Origin: JAJVID01 sp050247435
GTDB lineage: Bacteria > Acidobacteriota > Blastocatellia > RBC074
Direction of reading: 5' to 3'
Assembly: GCA_050247435.1 (NCBI GenBank)
Contig: JBFWUF010000012.1
Span: 1-64,000, forward strand
DNA: 64,000 nt
Each line of letters begins with the position of its first letter. Positions within the stretch are counted from its first letter, which is position 1. Under the pieces are notes generated by a model. That model was not told where the DNA came from and made no database searches. It was given only the letters and a program-made list of their open reading frames with translations. Both the position numbers and the translations under genes were made by a program. This document shows positions 1 through 8,776 of this stretch, one piece after another.

Positions 1-120
1 TAAAGAGACGTGATAAATTCAGTCAGGCGGGTGGTACGAGAGTTTGTGTTTGTCATAACCCAAGACTCTCGCAAGTTGATAACTCATTGCCACTCGCCTA
101 GTTACAAAATGTGTCCTGAC
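1..120. other. Window edge without a recognisable gene
   Basis: I see no recognisable gene here. Reading on the minus strand past the stop of the transposase remnant gives about 33 open codons that do not resemble the missing C-terminus of a REP-associated transposase, so the remnant is not simply continued in this segment. An open frame on the plus strand runs antisense to the transposase remnant and is taken as chance. Confidence 0.4.
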
Positions 121-507
121 TCAAGGCCTGGTATCCCAAAAGTTGTACCAGACCGCGCGGCCTTCGGTTTGATCCAGGCGATTCAGTTCGCGCGCCGTGT
201 TGGCGTGCAATTGCTTGATCAATTGCCCCAGATCAGTCGCCCCAGCCAGACTGCGTGCGACAAAGTGATAGTGATTGGAAAACAGTGCCCAGGCTTCCAA
301 TTGCCATTGCGATTGTTTTGTGAGCGTCAATAGCTGAGATTCCAGCAGAGTTAGTTTTTCCGGGCTATTGAAGAAATGCTGTTTGTAATGCGTCCCGGCA
401 GTGATGATGTAGACGCCGTCGTTATCCAATCGGTGAATTGGCGCGTGCGGCCAGTCTTTTGCCGCTGTTTGATGTTGGCTCTCAGTTTGATCGGTAGTTG
501 TTGGCAT
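121..507 (-). pseudogene. Truncated REP-associated tyrosine transposase (RAYT, Y1_Tnp family)
   Basis: This 128-codon frame starts at an ATG preceded by a good Shine-Dalgarno (GGAGAG). It contains the typical RAYT block: an opening GVYIITAGTHYKQHFF, the LEAWALFSNHYHFVARS stretch with the HUH-type His-Tyr-His metal-binding pair, and the LHANTARELNRLD and VWYNFWDT segments. Family members continue after the FWDT block into a region of the form YEKSYLARLxYVHxNPVKHG that includes the catalytic helix. Here a stop follows immediately, so the C-terminal part is missing and the protein is probably inactive. RAYTs are known to be linked to REP palindromes. Two such repeat units sit directly upstream of this start and more lie between the next two genes, which suggests this gene or a relative elsewhere mobilised them. 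Confidence 0.75.
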
Positions 508-518
508 AAGCTCTCCTG

Positions 519-741
519 TGGAGTGCGGTAACTCGTTACCGCTTTGCGTTCGGAGTATACACCTTCCATTTCTACCCAAGTCGTCCGCTGCGAACGAAAA
601 GCGGCGAGGACTCGCCGCACTCCACATCGTCTGTTTGGAGTGCGGTAACTCGTTACCGCTTTGCGTTCGCAACAGACGGCTTCCATTTCTATCCGAACCG
701 TCCGCTGCGAACGAAAAGCGGCGAGGACTCGCCGCACTCCA
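519..741. repeat. Two tandem REP/BIME-like units (hairpin pairs)
   Basis: Two copies of about 106 bp (519-624 and 636-741) lie in direct orientation with a period of about 117 bp. Each begins with a palindrome GCGGTAACTCGTTACCGC inside a GGAGTGCGG...CCGCTTT frame and ends with an inverted palindrome GCGGCGAGGACTCGCCGC. The arms between them also carry an inverted GCGTTCG/CGAACG pair. The outer frame is constant while the stem sequence differs but remains self-complementary. The units fill the gap between the methyltransferase stop and the RAYT remnant start. Confidence 0.85.
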
Positions 742-743
742 TA

Positions 744-3700
744 TTATTCGTCCTCGCGCCCCATCCGGTATTTGATGTCGTAGTTGATGATGAAATCCAA
801 CTCTTCGTCCGTGAAGCCGTAATGCCGCGCCAGCACGCGATCTATTTCGTCAATGATGCGCTTAGACCTGCTGACCCTGAATTCTTGAAATTCACAATCC
901 TGCCGAACTCTGACGAATGAATTGGCCTTGAAGTCCTTCATTAGCCGATCAAACAACTTTGCAGTTTCCTTCAATACGGGTTTGGACGCTTCGCCAATAG
1001 GGAATTTTTCGACATCAGTACCCGTAATATTTCGTCCGTTCCCGACAGAAATGAACCAGAAGAAGAACAAAGAGCTATTCAAGATTGCGCCTGCCAGCTT
1101 ACCGTATTCGACGCTATCGAAATGCAAATCCCTGAAGTGATGTACAGAGCGCGACCGAGTCTGGCTTTTGAAATACTGCTCAAAATCCATAGCTCGAATC
1201 CAATAACGCGGACTGCGGTGATAGTGCATTAACAGTCCCGATTGCCTGCTCCCGTAATAGCTGCTGATAGTCTTGTTATGCTTGCTCCCCAGCTTTTCAA
1301 GAATGCTTGAGGCTTCCAAGCTTCTGATCTGTGGGATTCTCTCAAGCTGCCGGTGATTAAATGATCGGTGATAGCGAAGATTTGGAAAAAGCGACTCACG
1401 CTCCTCCGAATTCCAGTGGTGATAAGTTGTGGTCACAAGCGATCTGACGCCTTGTTCTGAAGCCTTGCCAACGTAAATGCAAAGCCGTTGGTCAACGCCT
1501 TCAAAAAGCTTGGAGGGCCTAATGGCATAGGTGCTGCAATAGCTCTCACCGTATTTTTTTAATAACAGGTTACGTAAATCGAGCGCATCGTCTAGCCCTA
1601 AAACACCAGCGGGAACGATCATTCCAAACCAACCTGCGCGGCTTAAAAGAAACGCCGACCTCTCCATGCAAAATGCGTAAAGGTTGGCCGCTGGTTCCGA
1701 CTTGTAATGATCGGGAGGAAGCGAGTAATCACTTCTCACAATCCTGTATTCGACATACGGCGGATTCCCAACCACCACATCAAACCCGCCGTTTTTGATA
1801 ATCCCGAAAAACTCGGTGTACCAGTGAAACGGCTGATGGCTCTTGCGCCACGCCTCAAACAGCAGCGGCTTGTCGGTCTTCACGCCGTATTCGTGCGCAA
1901 GGAAAACGTCCAGCTTGTCCGACAGCTTCTTCAGGCGGGAGCGCAACGCGGCTTTGTCTTTGGGCGTGATTGCGCCGTGCAGTTTGGTTTGCTGCAAGCG
2001 GAAGGCTTCAAAGCCGCGTTCGGCTGCTTCGGCTTCTTCGTTGAACTCGTCGGCGTGATTGTCGAAATCGAATTTGCCCTGGCCTTCACCGGCAAAGGCG
2101 GCTTCGACGGCGGCGCGGTCGGTGAAGCCCACCAGCGTGTTGCCCGCGCGGATGTTGAAATCAATGTCGGGCAGCGGTTCCAGGCCGTAATTGGGTTTGG
2201 TTTCGTCGCGTTCGACCTGCGCGGCGAGTTTCAGGAACAGGCGCAGCTTACAGATTTCGACGGCCTCTTCCATGATGTCCACGCCGTACAGATTGCCGAT
2301 GATGATCGTCTTGAGGATGAAGTAATCGCGGTTCGGATGCTCTTCGATTTGCGCCAGCACGCGGCGGAAATCTTCGTGGCTTTTGCTCTTGCCGCTCTGG
2401 TCAGCTTCGGCGACGAAAGCTTCCATCCGGTCGAGGCAGGCTTCGTAAAGCGGTTGCAGAACGTTGAGCGCGGCAAACAGAAACGCGCCGCTGCCGCAGG
2501 TCGGATCGAGCACGGTCACGCCGTGCTCGAAATGTTCGTTGGATTTTTCAGGCGCGCGCCCGGCAATCGCGCGGTAAAAGGCTCGCACCAGCGCCGCATC
2601 GTCCGTTTGCAAAATCGCGTCCTGCGCGAACTGGCGGATGTCCAGATTCCAGGTGATCAGATCGTTGACCGAATGGATTTCGCCGTTCGTCAGTTTGCCG
2701 CGCAATTCCAGACAGCGTTTGCGGCGCGCGACGTGTTCGCGCCAGGTTTCAGTCGGCAGCGCGTAAGCGTCAGCGGCGGCTTTGTTCCAGCCCTCGCGTT
2801 TGGAAACGTCATCAAGTCCGGCGGCGATTTCGGTGGGCAATTCAATCACGGCGCCTGCGTCATCAATCACGCCTTTGCGCACGGCGGCGTAAATGTAGCG
2901 GTCGGGATTTTGTTGAAGTCGCCGCCAGACGCTGCTTTGTTCGGCCGGTTTGAAAGCGATGGCGACTTCTTTGGCGGCGCGGTCGAGCAGGAACGGAATG
3001 ATCGTGTTTTTCGAGATGTATTCGGTGATGTCTTCTTTGGTGTAATACGCCCCCATCTGTTTGTTGTTGATGTACTGCTCGAAGATGTAGCCCAGCACAT
3101 CAGGATTGATTTCGCGCTCGTTGCCGAGCGGACGGCTGTCGAGATGCCAGTCGTATTCGTCGAAGAACTCAAAGATGCGCTTGAACGCTCTGTCGGGAAT
3201 TTCGATGGCGTCGCCTGCCTTGCCTTCTTCGAGCTTGTGGACTTCAAACAAGCCGCCGTTCAGATACGGCACACGCCCGATCAACTTGATGAGTTGCGGT
3301 GAATGGGTTTGCGCGCCCAGCCCTTCGTGAAACAGCCGCAGCAGGAACGAGCGATAAAACGAATGAAACTTATTCGCGCCAAGCTCGGCTTTGACTGCCG
3401 CGAGCTTGTTTTTCAGGTAATCGGCGTCGCCGTCGAGAAAGCCTTTGCGCTGGATGAAGTAGACGAACATCAGCCGGTTGAGCATCAGCGAGGCGTACCA
3501 TTTGCGCATCTCTTCATCGTCAATGCCTTTGATCTGTTTGAGGAAGGCTTCGTGCTCGGTTTTGAATTTGGCGTAAAAACTCTTGGTGACTTTCTCTGTG
3601 TAAAACGCCTGCTTGGTGCGGCGCGCGACTTCGGTGACGGAAATGCCGCGCTCTTCTTCTTCGAGCGAGAAGGCGAGCAGCGCCAGTTTTTGCGCCAGCC

Positions 3701-4064
3701 GTTCGCCGGAACTGCCTTTGGTGAAAGTCTCTTTGAAAAGCTTGATGGGCGCATTGGGTTCGCGCCGCGCCCATTGCCAGAACTGCGTCGTGGGCGTGAG
3801 GAAAACAAGCAGGTGTTCAGCGACCAGCGGCGTCAATTGCCGTTCGATTTTCAAGCGCGTGTCGGCGTCCGGCAATTGGTCGTCAGACGCAAGCGCGCAG
3901 GCAAACACCTGAAAGCCGCTCTTTTCAGCCAGCAGCGCAAGCGTGTATTGCCGTTCGCCCGCCGCGATTTGCAACGGCTGCGCGCGTGGCGGGCGATTCC
4001 AGCCGAGTTCTTCGATAAACAGGTCTGTGAGTTTGAATTGTGTGATGTAAGGCTTGATGTTCAT
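744..4064 (-). CDS. Eco57I-type DNA N6-adenine methyltransferase / type IIG-like restriction-modification protein
   Basis: The protein is about 1106 residues and predicted to be cytoplasmic. The SAM-binding motif I (VLDPTCGSGAFL) is near residue 520 and the catalytic motif IV (GNPPYVEY, the N6-adenine NPPY class) is near residue 765. This order and the long helical N-terminal half match Eco57I-like or PglX-like methyltransferases of around 1100 residues. The N-terminal 500 residues show no PD-(D/E)XK motif I can point to. The C-terminal third probably contains the target-recognition region. The frame is open further upstream to 4370, but that part is translated REP palindrome, so I start at MNIKPYITQF; no strong ribosome binding site is visible. 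The neighbour is a PLD-helicase gene upstream on the same strand, separated by about 310 bp of repeats. I infer that the two form one restriction or phage-defence module. Confidence 0.85.
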   Translation of the reverse strand: MNIKPYITQFKLTDLFIEELGWNRPPRAQPLQIAAGERQYTLALLAEKSGFQVFACALASDDQLPDADTRLKIERQLTPLVAEHLLVFLTPTTQFWQWARREPNAPIKLFKETFTKGSSGERLAQKLALLAFSLEEEERGISVTEVARRTKQAFYTEKVTKSFYAKFKTEHEAFLKQIKGIDDEEMRKWYASLMLNRLMFVYFIQRKGFLDGDADYLKNKLAAVKAELGANKFHSFYRSFLLRLFHEGLGAQTHSPQLIKLIGRVPYLNGGLFEVHKLEEGKAGDAIEIPDRAFKRIFEFFDEYDWHLDSRPLGNEREINPDVLGYIFEQYINNKQMGAYYTKEDITEYISKNTIIPFLLDRAAKEVAIAFKPAEQSSVWRRLQQNPDRYIYAAVRKGVIDDAGAVIELPTEIAAGLDDVSKREGWNKAAADAYALPTETWREHVARRKRCLELRGKLTNGEIHSVNDLITWNLDIRQFAQDAILQTDDAALVRAFYRAIAGRAPEKSNEHFEHGVTVLDPTCGSGAFLFAALNVLQPLYEACLDRMEAFVAEADQSGKSKSHEDFRRVLAQIEEHPNRDYFILKTIIIGNLYGVDIMEEAVEICKLRLFLKLAAQVERDETKPNYGLEPLPDIDFNIRAGNTLVGFTDRAAVEAAFAGEGQGKFDFDNHADEFNEEAEAAERGFEAFRLQQTKLHGAITPKDKAALRSRLKKLSDKLDVFLAHEYGVKTDKPLLFEAWRKSHQPFHWYTEFFGIIKNGGFDVVVGNPPYVEYRIVRSDYSLPPDHYKSEPAANLYAFCMERSAFLLSRAGWFGMIVPAGVLGLDDALDLRNLLLKKYGESYCSTYAIRPSKLFEGVDQRLCIYVGKASEQGVRSLVTTTYHHWNSEERESLFPNLRYHRSFNHRQLERIPQIRSLEASSILEKLGSKHNKTISSYYGSRQSGLLMHYHRSPRYWIRAMDFEQYFKSQTRSRSVHHFRDLHFDSVEYGKLAGAILNSSLFFFWFISVGNGRNITGTDVEKFPIGEASKPVLKETAKLFDRLMKDFKANSFVRVRQDCEFQEFRVSRSKRIIDEIDRVLARHYGFTDEELDFIINYDIKYRMGREDE

Positions 4065-4077
4065 AACGCATAACGAT

Positions 4078-4374
4078 GTGGAGTGCGGCGCGTCCTCGCC
4101 GCTTTTCACACAAATATGGAGTGCGGCGCGTCCTCGCCGCTTTTCGTTCGCAGCCGACGCCTCGGTTGGCAACGACAGCCGCCTGCCACAAACACAAAGC
4201 GGTAACGAGTTACCGCGCTCCACACAAATATGGAGTGCGGCGCGTCCTCGCCGCTTTTCACACAAATATGGAGTGCGGAGACTTGTCGCCGCTTTTCGTT
4301 CGCAGCGGACGACCTGAGTAGAAACGGATGCTGTTTGCTCCGAACGCAAAGCGGCGACAAGTCGCCGCACTCCA
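4078..4374. repeat. Cluster of six REP-like hairpins splitting the helicase/methyltransferase pair
   Basis: Six cores share the GGAGTGCGG...CCGCTTT frame. Three carry GCGGCGCGTCCTCGCCGC (one mismatched pair), one carries the TAACGAGTTA stem, one GCGGAGACTTGTCGCCGC (one mismatch) and one GCGGCGACAAGTCGCCGC (perfect). A short spacer containing CACACAAATAT is repeated three times between cores. The cluster occupies the whole gap between the stop of the helicase gene (4377) and the start of the methyltransferase gene (4064). It keeps several frames open, which creates spurious N-terminal extensions for the methyltransferase. Confidence 0.85.
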
Positions 4375-4376
4375 AA

Positions 4377-7300
4377 TTACTCGAACAAGCCGAGCGAGCA
4401 AATGATCTGCGGTTCCTGCTGTTCGATTTCGCTTTCGCTGGTCAGGCAGAGGCGGTCTTCGTCGCGCAGCGCGATGACCAGATCAGCCAGTTGATGATCG
4501 TTGATGCCTTCTTTCAACTTGCGATTGAGCGTGTCGGTGGCCGATTGGCGCAACGGGTAACGGTAGATTTCATCCAGCGCGGCAATCAGCGTTTTTGATT
4601 CAAACAGCGTCCCTTTGATTTCTTCGGCATGCGCCTTCAGTCGTTCGTACGTGCGGTATTTCGCGCCGGACGGGCGTCCGAGCTGGCCGCCGATGGCGCG
4701 CTCTTCCTGAATCAGATGTTCGACGCCTTTGTTCACCAGTTCGTGATGTTGCGGATGGCGCTCGGTGGCCGGTGTATCGGGGTGGCATTGCGCAGCCTGC
4801 AAAATCGCCAGTTGCGATTGCGTGACGTTGGCGCCTTGCCGGTCAATCCAGGCGAGCGAATCGGTTCCTTCGGCAGTGCGAAGATAAACCAGCACGCCTT
4901 CTGGCAAGCCGGTTTCTTCCCGATGATGACGCGACGAATAGCTGACGTTGGGCAGATCGGGGATGAGTTGCGCCAGGCGCGGTTCGGCGTCTATCGCGTT
5001 TTTCCAGATTTGATAGGCATGCGAAGCGAGATCAACTTCGGTGTCGGCTTCACCGTCGAGGATGCCCGCTTTTTCGTGGTACAGGTCAACGAGCGGTTGG
5101 GTGGCGGTTTCGTCTTCAAAAAAGGCTTCGTCCGCGCCGACGACTTCGGCGTTCTGGCGCAAGCGGGTCACGACGCGCTGCCGCAGCTTGATGATGCGCT
5201 CGATGCCGTCGGCAGGCAGGAAGGAATAGCAGAGAATTTCCGCCGCCTGCTGGCCAATGCGGTCAACGCGGCCCGCGCGCTGAATCAGACGAATGATGGC
5301 CCAGGGAAGATCATAGTTGACGACGATGTGCGCGTCCTGCAGGTTCTGGCCTTCGCTCAAAACGTCGGTGGCAATCAGCACGCGCAATTCATCTTCGGGT
5401 TTGACCTGGTCGCGTTTGCGGTTGCTGATGGGCGAAAAGCGCCAGGCGATTTCAGTTGGGTCGCTCGAACCGCCCGTGACTCCGGCCATGCGAGTGACGC
5501 CGTGCGCCTGCAATTCACGCGTCAGGAAGTTGACAGTATCGGCAAATTGCGTGAAGACCAGAATCTTTTCGTTTGGGTGTTGCGCGCGCAGAAGCGACAG
5601 CAAAGCGGCGAACTTAGCGTCTTTCTCGATATTCCACGATCCGTTGTCGGCCAGAATTTTGAGCAAGGCAAGGTTATCGGCGCTCAGATCATCTGCCAGC
5701 TTTTTCATAAACAGCGAAGGACGAATCCATTTGAAGCGGCGTTGATAGCTGCTGCGGTAGGCGCTGTAAATCTCCGTCGCGCGCTGTTGGTAATCGGCGG
5801 CGCTGAGCGCCGGCGGCAAGCTTTCGGCGCCGGCGGCGTTGTCATCGTCGCCATCCTCGCGGCTTTCATCGTCAAAGAGCGACAGTGACAGCAAGCCTTC
5901 GTCTTCGTCATTTGTGTTGGCGTCGAGCAGTTCGGCGACTTGCGAGCCGATGGGCAGCGGCAAGTCGTTTTCAATCGCGTGCAGGAAAACAAAGTTGCGC
6001 AGCACGTGACGTTCGAGAGAAAGCAGAAAGGCCGGGCCGCCCGATTCCAGCCGCTTGAACAAATTGGTGCGGCAAAACCCCATCAGCCGTTTGCCTGCGC
6101 GCGACAGCCCGTCAATCTGCCGCTTCTCTTCCTGAGTTGGCGGCGTCGGCATTTTTTCAAGCGCGGCGACGTAATTGCCGAGGCCATAACGCGGCAGATT
6201 CAAGCGATCAATCGCGCGCACTATTTTGGGCGAAGCCAGCCGCCCGTAAGGGTCTTCCTTGTCACTTTCGTCAATTGTGAAGCGGATTGTTTTGGGCGCT
6301 CGCTCCGGGAAAAAGGATTGCGCGCCGTCTTCGTAAAGCAGGAACCTGCGGCCTGTTGTCTGATCTGTCTCGGCGTAATTGTGTTGGATGAAAGATCGCG
6401 TGCGCCGCACCAGATACAGCCGCATCAGTTCGCGCCAGTCATCGGGGTATTCGCTTTTTTCAAATGCTGCAAGCGAACGAATCGGGCATTGAAAGCGAGC
6501 CTGAAAAGCGATCTCGCCCAGTTCGCGGATTTTCTGTTCGGGGCGGATGCCCAGGTCTTTGTCATCGGGAACAAACAAACGAAGCTGCGCCGATAAATCC
6601 AGATATTGTTTGTTGTACGGCGTGGCCGAAAGCAGGATGCAGCGGCTGTCGCTTTGCTGAATGTATTCCTTGATGGCCTGGTAACGTTTGCCTGCCGGGT
6701 TGCGCAGGTTGTGGCTTTCATCGAGCAAGACTGTGCGATAGCGCGCGGGAATGTTCGGCAGTTCCTGCACGACGCGGCTGAGCGACAACACGCGGGCGCG
6801 CAGGTCGTATTCATCAATGTAACTCTGCCACATTTTGGTCAGGTTCTTCGGGCAGATGATCAGCGTGCTGCCGCCGGTTTGTTCTTCGACGATCTTGGCC
6901 AGCGCCGTCGCCATCAGCGTCTTGCCCAGGCCGACCACGTCGCCGATGACGACGCCGTTGCGCTTTTTCAAATGGTGCGCGGCGATTTTGACGGCGGCGG
7001 TTTGGTACTCGAACAAACGATTGCCGAAAACTCGCGGGATGCGAAATTCAGACAATCCGGCGCGGGCTTCCTGCGAGAGGTGATAAGCGATTTTCAGATA
7101 GATGTGATAGGGCTTGACGGGTTCGGCGCGCGCCCAACTGGTGTCAATGATCTCGACCAGTTCATCGGAAATATCCAAACACCATTTGTCACGCCAGCGG
7201 TCATCAAACCATTGCTGCAATTTCCGGCAGGCGTCGTGATCCAGCACGTCAACATTCAATTCGCCCTGCTTGGAAAGTCCGGCGAAAGTCAGATTGCTGC

Positions 7301-7784
7301 TGCCGACAAAACCGATGCTGGGATTGTTCAGATCGTTGCGATGCAGCAAGTACAGTTTGGCGTGCAGCGGGTGCCGCAGAAAAAGTTTGACGGCGAGTTT
7401 GCGAGTCTTGATCTGGTCGCTCAACCGCCGCAACGCCGCTTCGTCCTGATTGGTCGGCGCGCCATAGGTCAATTGCTCTCTGAATCCTTCCGCCATGCGG
7501 CGGCGAAGCCGGATCGCGACGGCGTTATCAATCGCGCCTGCGGCGCCATCAGTGTTGGTCAGACTGAGCGCCTGGCGCAATTCTTCCTGCGGCGCGGGCT
7601 GCATGCCGACAAGTAAACGGCAACGTTGCTCGCCGCCCGGCCATTCCTCGATAAATTCATCCAGTTGTTTCCACCCGCGCAGGTTGAAATAGCCGACACA
7701 GAAATCAGCGCGCTCGGATTGGCGCAAGGTTTCGCGCAGAAAAGGCAGTAAGGAGGTTTCGATGTTGTCGAAAATTCTGGGCAT
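4377..7784 (-). CDS. PLD-like nuclease fused to SNF2/DEAD helicase (defence-type)
   Basis: The protein has 1135 residues. Residues 1-220 are a phospholipase-D-like domain with one HKD-type half-motif: His141 and Lys143 in HPLHAKLYLL, then GSSNLT at 161-166. This is typical of nucleases that use one HKD per chain and dimerise. The helicase follows: Walker A GDVVGLGKT (281-289), Walker B DESH (355-358), an SAT motif in LLSATPYNKQ, and a C-terminal lobe with VLSEGQNLQ and the motif VI string QRAGRVDRIGQ near residue 850. The same PLD+SNF2 combination occurs with DNA methyltransferases in restriction and DISARM-like defence loci. The Eco57I-like methyltransferase downstream fits that context. No canonical DISARM drmA or drmB gene is present. 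The start ATG overlaps nothing upstream and lacks a strong ribosome binding site. Confidence 0.85.
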   Translation of the reverse strand: MPRIFDNIETSLLPFLRETLRQSERADFCVGYFNLRGWKQLDEFIEEWPGGEQRCRLLVGMQPAPQEELRQALSLTNTDGAAGAIDNAVAIRLRRRMAEGFREQLTYGAPTNQDEAALRRLSDQIKTRKLAVKLFLRHPLHAKLYLLHRNDLNNPSIGFVGSSNLTFAGLSKQGELNVDVLDHDACRKLQQWFDDRWRDKWCLDISDELVEIIDTSWARAEPVKPYHIYLKIAYHLSQEARAGLSEFRIPRVFGNRLFEYQTAAVKIAAHHLKKRNGVVIGDVVGLGKTLMATALAKIVEEQTGGSTLIICPKNLTKMWQSYIDEYDLRARVLSLSRVVQELPNIPARYRTVLLDESHNLRNPAGKRYQAIKEYIQQSDSRCILLSATPYNKQYLDLSAQLRLFVPDDKDLGIRPEQKIRELGEIAFQARFQCPIRSLAAFEKSEYPDDWRELMRLYLVRRTRSFIQHNYAETDQTTGRRFLLYEDGAQSFFPERAPKTIRFTIDESDKEDPYGRLASPKIVRAIDRLNLPRYGLGNYVAALEKMPTPPTQEEKRQIDGLSRAGKRLMGFCRTNLFKRLESGGPAFLLSLERHVLRNFVFLHAIENDLPLPIGSQVAELLDANTNDEDEGLLSLSLFDDESREDGDDDNAAGAESLPPALSAADYQQRATEIYSAYRSSYQRRFKWIRPSLFMKKLADDLSADNLALLKILADNGSWNIEKDAKFAALLSLLRAQHPNEKILVFTQFADTVNFLTRELQAHGVTRMAGVTGGSSDPTEIAWRFSPISNRKRDQVKPEDELRVLIATDVLSEGQNLQDAHIVVNYDLPWAIIRLIQRAGRVDRIGQQAAEILCYSFLPADGIERIIKLRQRVVTRLRQNAEVVGADEAFFEDETATQPLVDLYHEKAGILDGEADTEVDLASHAYQIWKNAIDAEPRLAQLIPDLPNVSYSSRHHREETGLPEGVLVYLRTAEGTDSLAWIDRQGANVTQSQLAILQAAQCHPDTPATERHPQHHELVNKGVEHLIQEERAIGGQLGRPSGAKYRTYERLKAHAEEIKGTLFESKTLIAALDEIYRYPLRQSATDTLNRKLKEGINDHQLADLVIALRDEDRLCLTSESEIEQQEPQIICSLGLFE

Positions 7785-7893
7785 ATCGGAACAGTGAAGA
7801 ACCGGGGACTTGGATTTTCTCTGGCGGACTTAGCATAGCAGGGGCTGGGAAAATCCCATAACTCACTTTGTTTGGGAATGCGCATAAGCGCCT

Positions 7894-7941
7894 GGCATTC
7901 GGACTTTGCCGATCACGAAGCAGGAATTCGGCTTCGCGTAA
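7894..7941 (+). pseudogene. C-terminal remnant of a molybdopterin-dependent oxidoreductase (short copy)
   Basis: Sixteen codons ending in TAA read GIRTLPITKQEFGFA. They are almost the same as the end of the longer remnant at 15145-15300, and about 43 of 49 bases agree between the two copies. The reading frame has a stop 13-15 bases upstream of the shared block, so nothing functional can be made. It lies in the divergent gap between the PLD-helicase and the ArsR gene, just upstream of the ArsR promoter. Confidence 0.4.
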
Positions 7942-8007
7942 AAGCAGATTGAGGGCGCCGCCGCCAGCACACAGCGCAAATCGAAAACAGGCTGAGCGAC
8001 TTTTTGC

Positions 8008-8043
8008 TTGACAAGAAATCTTGTCAAGCGGCATAATTTTTCC
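8008..8043 (+). promoter_or_regulatory. Sigma-70 promoter with palindromic operator; predicted leaderless transcript
   Basis: A -35 box TTGACA (8008-8013), an 18-base spacer and a CATAAT -10 box (8032-8037) precede the ATG at 8044 by only six bases. Transcription would therefore start at or next to the start codon. The -35 box is embedded in a perfect inverted repeat, TTGACAAGA-AA-TCTTGTCAA (8008-8027). This is the size and symmetry expected for a dimeric winged-helix repressor, and the gene it controls encodes one. Autoregulation is an inference. Confidence 0.7.
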
Positions 8044-8715
8044 ATGCTCGAAGTCGAAGTCATCAATGATCCGGCGGTTGCGATGGTGGCGCTCGATCCG
8101 GTCAGGAGCCGGCTGCTGGCGGAATTGGCGGAGCCTGCCTCCGCCGCTGCTCTCTCCACACGACTGGGGATTGCGCGCCAGAAGGTCAACTATCATCTGC
8201 GCGCCCTTGAGTCACACGGTCTGGCAAAGGTAGCGGAGCGGCGCCAATGGGGAGGTCTGACGGAACGCTTGCTGGTGGCGACTGCTGCGTCTTATGTCGT
8301 CTCGCCCAGCGCGCTGGGGCCGGTCGCCACGGAATCAGTCCGTGACGCGCTTCCTGGCAAAAGTCGCAAAACAGTCAGTCGTAAAAATCTCGAGACAGAC
8401 CGTCTCTCCGCCAGCTATCTGATCTCGTTAGCCTCCCGGATCGTTTGCGAGGTTGGCAATCTGCTGCGCCGTTCCAGGGAGGTCAACAAGCATCTGGCGA
8501 CATTGTCGCTGGACGCCGAAATTCGATTCCGGTCCGCGGAGGATCGCGCTGCTTTCAGCAACGATCTCACTAAAGCAATCACGACACTTGTCGCGCGCTA
8601 CCACGATGAGTCGGCTCCCAAAGGCCGAGCGCATCGCCTGGTGGTCGTGGCCCATCCTTTACCGCACGAACCTCGAACAAAGGAGTCGTTCATGTCGTCC
8701 ATGACGACGCCCTGA
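8044..8715 (+). CDS. ArsR-like winged-helix transcriptional regulator
   Basis: This protein of 223 residues begins with a winged-helix domain (residues about 5-90). The segment DPVRSRLLAELAEPASAAALSTRLGIARQKVNYHLRALESHGLAKVAE is the classical ArsR/HTH_20 helix-turn-helix. The rest is a charged helical region of unknown role. No CxC metal-binding motif of true arsenic sensors is visible, so the inducer is unlikely to be a metal. I start at the ATG at 8044: an in-frame TTG at 8008 is part of the -35 box, and no Shine-Dalgarno is present. ArsR-like regulators of this subgroup are often encoded next to SRPBCC/AHSA1 proteins. Such a gene follows 61 bp downstream, which suggests a regulator-effector pair. 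Confidence 0.85.
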   Translation: MLEVEVINDPAVAMVALDPVRSRLLAELAEPASAAALSTRLGIARQKVNYHLRALESHGLAKVAERRQWGGLTERLLVATAASYVVSPSALGPVATESVRDALPGKSRKTVSRKNLETDRLSASYLISLASRIVCEVGNLLRRSREVNKHLATLSLDAEIRFRSAEDRAAFSNDLTKAITTLVARYHDESAPKGRAHRLVVVAHPLPHEPRTKESFMSSMTTP

Positions 8716-8776
8716 AACAATCACGTGGGGGGGGGCTGGTTGATACCCTGCCCCACCACTCTTGGGAGGAGCCATC

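Noticed and set aside
1707..3302. Long plus-strand open frame (over 500 codons) antisense to the methyltransferase gene
   Set aside because: Its translation has no recognisable motif and no ribosome binding site, while the opposite strand has complete methyltransferase motifs. Similar antisense frames (4629-5888, 38239-39093, 44583-45377, 52962-54230) are by-products of GC-rich codon use.
4065..4370. N-terminal extension of the methyltransferase frame through the repeats
   Set aside because: The extension is a translation of REP palindromes (CGDLSPLCVRS-like text) and similar text appears in several frames around each repeat cluster.
744..7784. Complete DISARM or BREX locus
   Set aside because: No DUF1998 (DrmB), DrmA helicase, BrxC, PglZ or BrxL-like gene is present in the window.
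8726..8760. G-run followed by GCCCCACCAC as terminator between ArsR and SRPBCC
   Set aside because: The complementarity is imperfect and there is no T-tract; the G-run may also be a sequencing-sensitive homopolymer. Not called.
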